Source: an uncultured Lachnospiraceae bacterium (GTDB lineage Bacteria; Bacillota; Clostridia; Lachnospirales; Lachnospiraceae). From it: a DNA stretch of 64,000 nucleotides. The stretch is taken from assembly GCA_934351835.1 (NCBI GenBank), contig CAKRJP010000001.1, positions 186,001 through 250,000 of the forward strand, in the 5' to 3' direction. Positions 60,512-64,000 of this stretch are shown here, in pieces. Below the pieces are notes generated by a model that worked only from the letters and a program-made list of their open reading frames with translations, searched no databases and was not told the DNA's origin. The position numbers and the translations under genes are program-made. Positions within the stretch are counted from its first letter, which is position 1, and every line of letters starts with the position of its first letter.

Positions 60512-61870
60512 GTGGGGAAGGCGAGAAAGACAAACGAGATGGACATGCTAAGTGGTGGTCTTGCCGGAAAATTAATTCTTTTTGCGGTGCCGTTAGCGTT
60601 CAGCAGTATTTTACAGCAGTTATTCAATTCTGCAGATGTGGCGGTCGTTGGAAGGTTTGCAGGGGATAAAGCGTTGGCGGCGGTGGGAAGCTGTGTAGCT
60701 CTGGTTGGTATTTTTGTAAATCTGAATGTGGGTCTTTCGGTGGGACCGAATGCGGTACTGGCCAATCTGATCGGTCAGAAAAAACGAGATAAAATAAATA
60801 GCATGCTACATACTATTCTGACATTTGGAGGTATTCTTGGGATTTTTTTAATGTTTGTAGGAATGGTGATAGCGAAACCGGTACTGGAAGTATCTGGAAC
60901 TCCGGAAGGCGTGATGAATGAAGCGTTGATTTATATTCGGATTTATTTTATCAGTATCCCATTTATGGTAATCTATAATTTTGGATCAGCAATTTTAAGA
61001 AGCTATGGAGATACAAAAAGACCATTGTATTATTTGATTATTTCGGGGACTGTTAATGTAATACTAAATTTATTTTTAGTTATATGTTTACATCTGGGAG
61101 TGGTTGGTGTTGCATTGGCAACGTTAATATCAAATATTCTTAGTGCAAGTCTGCTGATTATCCACTTGTGTCATAGAAACGATGAGTTTAAATTTGAATT
61201 CGAGAAGATGCATATGGATAAGAAAGAACTGAAGAGAGTGTTGATCATTGGTGTTCCGGCGGGAATACAGGGAGCAATATTTCCGATTTCGAATGCATTT
61301 ATTCAAAGTGGTATCAACTCTTTTGGAGAAAATGCAATTGCAGGTTCTTCACTTGCATTGAATTTTGAATATTTTACATATGATATTGCGGCTGCATTTG
61401 CGCAGGCGGCGGTGACATTTACCAGTCAGAACTATGGAGTTGGAAATTTGAAAAGATGCAAGAAAATTTTCTGGGAGTGTATGATTTTCGGAATAGGATT
61501 TGCAGAAATATTGTGTATTATTTTTATGATCTGGGATGACTTTTTCGTAGGTATTTATACAACAAGTTCGGCGGTGGCAGCTTACGGACTGATACGATTG
61601 CATCATGTATGCTCTCTGGAGGGGTTGAATGCTACGTATGAGGTGAGCAGCGCAGCACTTCGTGGAATGGGAAAATCTGTGGAACCATCGGTTATTACCA
61701 TTCTGGGAACAGTAGTATTTCGCGTGGTCTGGCTGTTTACGATATTTAAATTATTCCCAACATACGATATGCTGTTAAATGTATATCTGGCATCGTGGAT
61801 TTTCACGGGAGGTATATTGATGATCGTATATTTCAGACATATGAAAAAATTAGAAAAGCAGCGAGCTTAG
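60512..61870 (+). CDS. MATE-family efflux transporter (second copy)
   Basis: The product has 452 residues. It begins with GTG at 60512 after GAGGTG. GGLAGKLILFAVPLAFSSILQQLFNSADVAVVGRFAG is the typical start (seen in overlapping pieces), with twelve membrane segments overall. It is only distantly like the first MATE protein (different N-terminal and loop sequence), so the pair is not a recent duplication. A peptidase remnant follows directly after its stop. Confidence 0.9.
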   Translation: MGKARKTNEMDMLSGGLAGKLILFAVPLAFSSILQQLFNSADVAVVGRFAGDKALAAVGSCVALVGIFVNLNVGLSVGPNAVLANLIGQKKRDKINSMLHTILTFGGILGIFLMFVGMVIAKPVLEVSGTPEGVMNEALIYIRIYFISIPFMVIYNFGSAILRSYGDTKRPLYYLIISGTVNVILNLFLVICLHLGVVGVALATLISNILSASLLIIHLCHRNDEFKFEFEKMHMDKKELKRVLIIGVPAGIQGAIFPISNAFIQSGINSFGENAIAGSSLALNFEYFTYDIAAAFAQAAVTFTSQNYGVGNLKRCKKIFWECMIFGIGFAEILCIIFMIWDDFFVGIYTTSSAVAAYGLIRLHHVCSLEGLNATYEVSSAALRGMGKSVEPSVITILGTVVFRVVWLFTIFKLFPTYDMLLNVYLASWIFTGGILMIVYFRHMKKLEKQRA

Positions 61871-61872
61871 AA

Positions 61873-62121
61873 AAAATTGATAAAAGTGAGGAAACGCAGG
61901 ATCGGATTGCGGAAGATGGGTGGTATACAGAAGACGGAGAGTATGTAGACTGGGCGTATACAGATCACGGGGCGGTACTCATTGGGTATAGCAAAGATAC
62001 CGTCACGATTGCGGATCCAATATCCGGGAAAGTAGAGTACGACAGAGCACAGTTTGAGTCAGTGTTTAAGTCAAGAAATAATAAATGTGTGATTTTGTTA
62101 CCAGGCAAGGAAAGAAAATGA
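61873..62121 (+). pseudogene. Remnant of a C39-like peptidase gene, 5' end missing
   Basis: The frame contains ETQDRIAEDGWYTEDGEYVDW, then TDHGAVLIGYSKDTVTIADP and VEYDRAQFESVF, which match the C-terminal half of Peptidase_C39_2-type domains, including the His in DHGAVL. The N-terminal half with the catalytic Cys is absent; the frame runs back only into the coding region of the MATE gene. It is therefore probably the 3' end of a lost gene joined to the MATE locus. Confidence 0.6.
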
Positions 62122-62138
62122 TGTGAGGTGCATTTTAA

Positions 62139-62744
62139 ATGAATGGTGCAGAGAAAAATATGGAATCCGAGGTGTTGATTCGCATGGCCAGAGTAGAAGA
62201 TGCAGAACGACTGTTGGAAATTTACGGGTACTATGTGGAACATACAGCAATCACTTATGAATATGATGTGCCAGAATTGGCAGATTTCGGACAGCGGATT
62301 GCCCATACTTTAGAGCGATATCCATATCTTGTGGCGGAAAGAGATGGCGAGGTTATCGGCTATGCATATGCCGGGGCGTATCATCCGAGGATTGCTTATA
62401 GCTGGGATGCAGAGCTGACGATTTATCTGGATCATACGGTACGTGGAAATGGTATCGGACAGAAAATGTATCAGTTATTGGAGGATATTCTTGCAAAACA
62501 GGGGATTGTTAAGGCAATTGCTTTGATCACGGCGCCGCCGACAGAAGAAGAGAGAAATATTTATCCAAGTATGTATTTCCATGAAAAAATGGGCTACCAT
62601 ATGATCGGCTGTATTGAAAAAAGCGGTTACAAATTTAACCGCTGGTATGATACCGTGCTGATGGATAAGATGATCGGCGAGCCGAAAGAAGATATGGAAG
62701 ATGTTAAATCTTTTGATGAAGTAAGAGCGGAATTTGATTTATAA
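62139..62744 (+). CDS. GNAT-family acetyltransferase, phosphinothricin acetyltransferase-like
   Basis: The product has 201 residues. VLIRMARVEDAERLLEIYGYYVEHTAITYEY is the family N-terminus (in pieces), AELTIYLDHTVRGNGIGQKMYQLL carries the acetyl-CoA motif RGNGIG, and YFHEKMGYHMIGCI follows. Relatives acetylate small amines such as phosphinothricin or methionine sulfoximine. GAGGTG precedes the ATG. The C-terminal 30 residues are an extra acidic tail. Confidence 0.85.
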   Translation: MNGAEKNMESEVLIRMARVEDAERLLEIYGYYVEHTAITYEYDVPELADFGQRIAHTLERYPYLVAERDGEVIGYAYAGAYHPRIAYSWDAELTIYLDHTVRGNGIGQKMYQLLEDILAKQGIVKAIALITAPPTEEERNIYPSMYFHEKMGYHMIGCIEKSGYKFNRWYDTVLMDKMIGEPKEDMEDVKSFDEVRAEFDL

Positions 62745-62788
62745 TATGTGATGTGAATTGATGGGATACATACGATAATGCTTGTAAA

Positions 62789-62818
62789 TTGACAGATAAT
62801 TACTGGTACGGGTATAAT
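62789..62818 (+). promoter_or_regulatory. Promoter for the DUF3990-like gene pair
   Basis: A perfect TTGACA (62789-62794) and a perfect TATAAT (62813-62818) are 18 bases apart. The first gene starts about 60 bases downstream of the -10 box. Confidence 0.8.
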
Positions 62819-62879
62819 ATGATTATTATTCTATTTGATTGTCAGGCAGCAAAATGGCGTGGAACAGAAAGGTTAAATT

Positions 62880-63362
62880 ATGAAGTGGACAGAAATTTCT
62901 AAAATAAATGAAAACCGAGTAATTACCAAAGATGAAACGATAACACTTTATCATGGATCAAAGTCAGGAATCCATGGAAAAATGGAGGCTGTAAAGGGCA
63001 CGGCTATTTATAAAACATATTCAGAACTTGTCGATCAGTGTGATATGATGGTTGGATACATTGCAAATGACAGAATGTTTGTTGTATTGGACCGTTTCTT
63101 TAACGGGGAAATTACGGATGCAGCACTTATCAACAGTCTTTCGGCATTAAAATTAGGAAAGCAATATGTGGCACTAACTCCGAAAGCGTGTGGTCAAATA
63201 AAAATCATCAAAGAAACTCATATTATGGAAAACGATCGAAGAATCTTAAAGTACAAAAGTGGGATGAATCGCTTGAAAGGTGTAACATTAGCGGAAGAAA
63301 TATGTAGGGAATATCGTAGAGAAGGACGTTTTTTTGATGAGATTTTAGAGGAGATGGAATAG
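62880..63362 (+). CDS. DUF3990-like protein with shortened core
   Basis: The product has 160 residues. LYHGSKSGIHG resembles the opening of DUF3990 (ART-fold-like) proteins, and VGYIANDRMFVVLDRFFNGEITDAALI with the following LGKQYVALTPKAC matches the C-terminal part. The middle that usually separates these blocks is much shorter here. DUF3990 proteins are often one part of small toxin-antitoxin-like gene sets. The next gene starts two bases after its stop. The reduced core may mean it is inactive, or a divergent subgroup. Confidence 0.6.
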   Translation: MKWTEISKINENRVITKDETITLYHGSKSGIHGKMEAVKGTAIYKTYSELVDQCDMMVGYIANDRMFVVLDRFFNGEITDAALINSLSALKLGKQYVALTPKACGQIKIIKETHIMENDRRILKYKSGMNRLKGVTLAEEICREYRREGRFFDEILEEME

Positions 63363-63364
63363 CT

Positions 63365-63799
63365 ATGGAAGATTTTACACTGGAAAAACGACAGCTTTGC
63401 GATATCCAGGGACGTTTATTTGAACGTGCATTAAAGATGGGATATGATTGTCCTTCGTTTATAGAGTCTTTTATGAACAGCAGAGCCGCGGCGGCATTAG
63501 ACGATGTCTATGATCGACTTCAATGGGCCGGAGAGGAATATATTCTGGAAGAGTTAGACGATGAAGTCAATGGTCTGAAGAAGTCCGATGTAATGTATAG
63601 CAGAGAGGTCATGTACTGGACAGGGTATGTCTACCGTTACTGGCATTATTATACTGGGGAATACAGCAGGCAGATATATAAAATTGCGAATGCAGAACTG
63701 ATGAATGAAAGTTGGCTTGGATTCCATACATTGGATGTTGAGATGGCAATCGATGACTTGAAAGAAATTTACAGACAGAGAAATAAAGTAAAGAGCTGA
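63365..63799 (+). CDS. Uncharacterised partner of the DUF3990-like gene
   Basis: The product has 144 residues, helical, rich in Tyr, Trp and Glu. Blocks such as FIESFMNSRAAAALDDVYDRLQWAGEEYILEEL and YSREVMYWTGYVYRYWHYYTGEYS (in pieces) recur in a family of short proteins usually found beside DUF3990 and DUF3791 genes. It is a good candidate for the antitoxin or partner, but no function is known. It lies two bases after the previous gene. Confidence 0.6.
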   Translation: MEDFTLEKRQLCDIQGRLFERALKMGYDCPSFIESFMNSRAAAALDDVYDRLQWAGEEYILEELDDEVNGLKKSDVMYSREVMYWTGYVYRYWHYYTGEYSRQIYKIANAELMNESWLGFHTLDVEMAIDDLKEIYRQRNKVKS

Positions 63800-63824
63800 A
63801 CAGGTTGCGAACTTGTTCAGCTTA
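63795..63824 (+). terminator. Terminator after the DUF3990-like pair
   Basis: GCTGAACAGGTT pairs with AACTTGTTCAGC (one G-U pair) around a three-base loop, followed by TTATTG. It leads straight into repeat copy B. Confidence 0.7.
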
Positions 63825-63870
63825 TTGTTAGGCGATGAACCAAAGTCCGAGCTTGCTCGGGACCTTGGCG
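63825..63870 (+). repeat. Dispersed hairpin repeat, copy B
   Basis: The second copy of the 46-base element (first at 58646-58691), starting TTGTTAG and ending GACCTTGGCG. The stem here is CCAA ... TTGG plus GTCCGAGC with GCTCGGGAC. Confidence 0.6.
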
Positions 63871-63883
63871 ACCGTATACAATC

Positions 63884-63910
63884 TCAGAATGTGCCGTTGG
63901 CACTTCTGAT
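63884..63910. repeat. Short inverted repeat near the window end
   Basis: CAGAATGTGCC and GGCACTTCTG form a hairpin with loop GTT. It lies between repeat copy B and a minus-strand gene end; its role is not clear. Confidence 0.45.
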
Positions 63911-63926
63911 AATTTGTTAGGAAAAA

Positions 63927-64000
63927 TTAGTCTTTCGGTTTGATTTTCGGGGGCAGATAATGATAAACTGACTCGTAAGATTCTAATTCTGCATCGGTAG
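63927..64000 (-). CDS. C-terminal end of an unidentified minus-strand gene (partial)
   Basis: Reading the minus strand from the window edge gives 23 residues, TDAELESYESVYHYLPPKIK followed by PKD and TAA at 63929-63927. No stop interrupts the frame and its composition is protein-like. The family cannot be named from this short piece. Confidence 0.4.
   Translation of the reverse strand, partial: TDAELESYESVYHYLPPKIKPKD

Noticed and set aside
1..64000. CRISPR arrays, tRNA or rRNA genes, insertion sequences
   Set aside because: No regularly spaced repeats, no tRNA-like cloverleaf with CCA-type context, and no transposase-like frame were recognised by eye.

Overview
The window looks like chromosomal DNA of an anaerobic Clostridia species, most likely a gut-type member of the Lachnospiraceae. 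The evidence is moderate GC, strong GGAGG ribosome sites, tightly overlapping operons, a T-box in front of leuS, an oxygen-sensitive glycyl radical enzyme, the anaerobic (cbi) route to vitamin B12, and many families typical of Firmicutes (DUF4037, DUF4125, LRR_5, MATE, TrkAH). The genus cannot be fixed from the sequence alone. No rRNA, tRNA, CRISPR array, prophage or insertion sequence was seen.

Layout. 1-1.4 kb: end of pheT, then queA. 1.5-3.2 kb (-): a surface protein with a sortase-like C-terminus but no signal peptide. 3.4-7.4 kb: an LRR protein, a VWA protein with a degenerate metallopeptidase motif, and a MoxR-type ATPase. 7.9-23.8 kb: a 16-gene cobalamin operon (cbiD, L, F, G, H, a cbiJ-E-T fusion, cbiA, cobT, cobU, cobS, a cobU-like gene, cobC, cbiB, cobD, cbiP, cbiC) with panE-like and idi genes behind it. 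25.4-31.7 kb (-): an ArsB/NhaD-type transporter with a structured leader, and a 4-hydroxyphenylacetate decarboxylase operon (hpdB-hpdC-hpdA plus a YczE/YitT-type membrane protein), divergent from a Crp/Fnr-type regulator. 32.7-35.8 kb: a five-gene uncharacterised operon (trigger-factor C-domain protein, TPR protein, DUF4037 nucleotidyltransferase, DUF4125 protein, small acidic protein). 35.9-38.3 kb (-): aroA and tyrA. 38.6-45.4 kb: an EF-G-2-type GTPase, trkA, trkH and a membrane protein. 46-54 kb: acyltransferase, T-box with leuS, ybaK, DUF4186, sfsA, a small membrane protein behind a poly-G promoter, and short metabolic genes. 54-64 kb: LysR with a MetE-like gene, GNAT, MBL and VOC proteins, two MATE exporters (one behind a candidate guanidine-IV-type riboswitch), a broken C39-like peptidase remnant, and a DUF3990-like gene pair.

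How the parts work together. The cobalamin operon covers ring contraction through nucleotide-loop assembly, but cobalt uptake, cobalt chelation and uroporphyrinogen methylation must be encoded elsewhere. The hpd operon would turn the tyrosine product 4-hydroxyphenylacetate into p-cresol. Its intergenic region carries seven TGCAC/GTGCA half-sites, one pair forming a palindrome near -42 of the predicted hpdB promoter, which fits activation by the adjacent Crp/Fnr-type protein.

Most promising unexplained items: the 32.7-35.8 kb operon, the LRR/VWA/MoxR module, the hpd operator array, the poly-G promoter at 51.7 kb, the structured leader at 26.8 kb, the paired repeats between the T-box and leuS, and a two-copy hairpin repeat at 58.6 and 63.8 kb.
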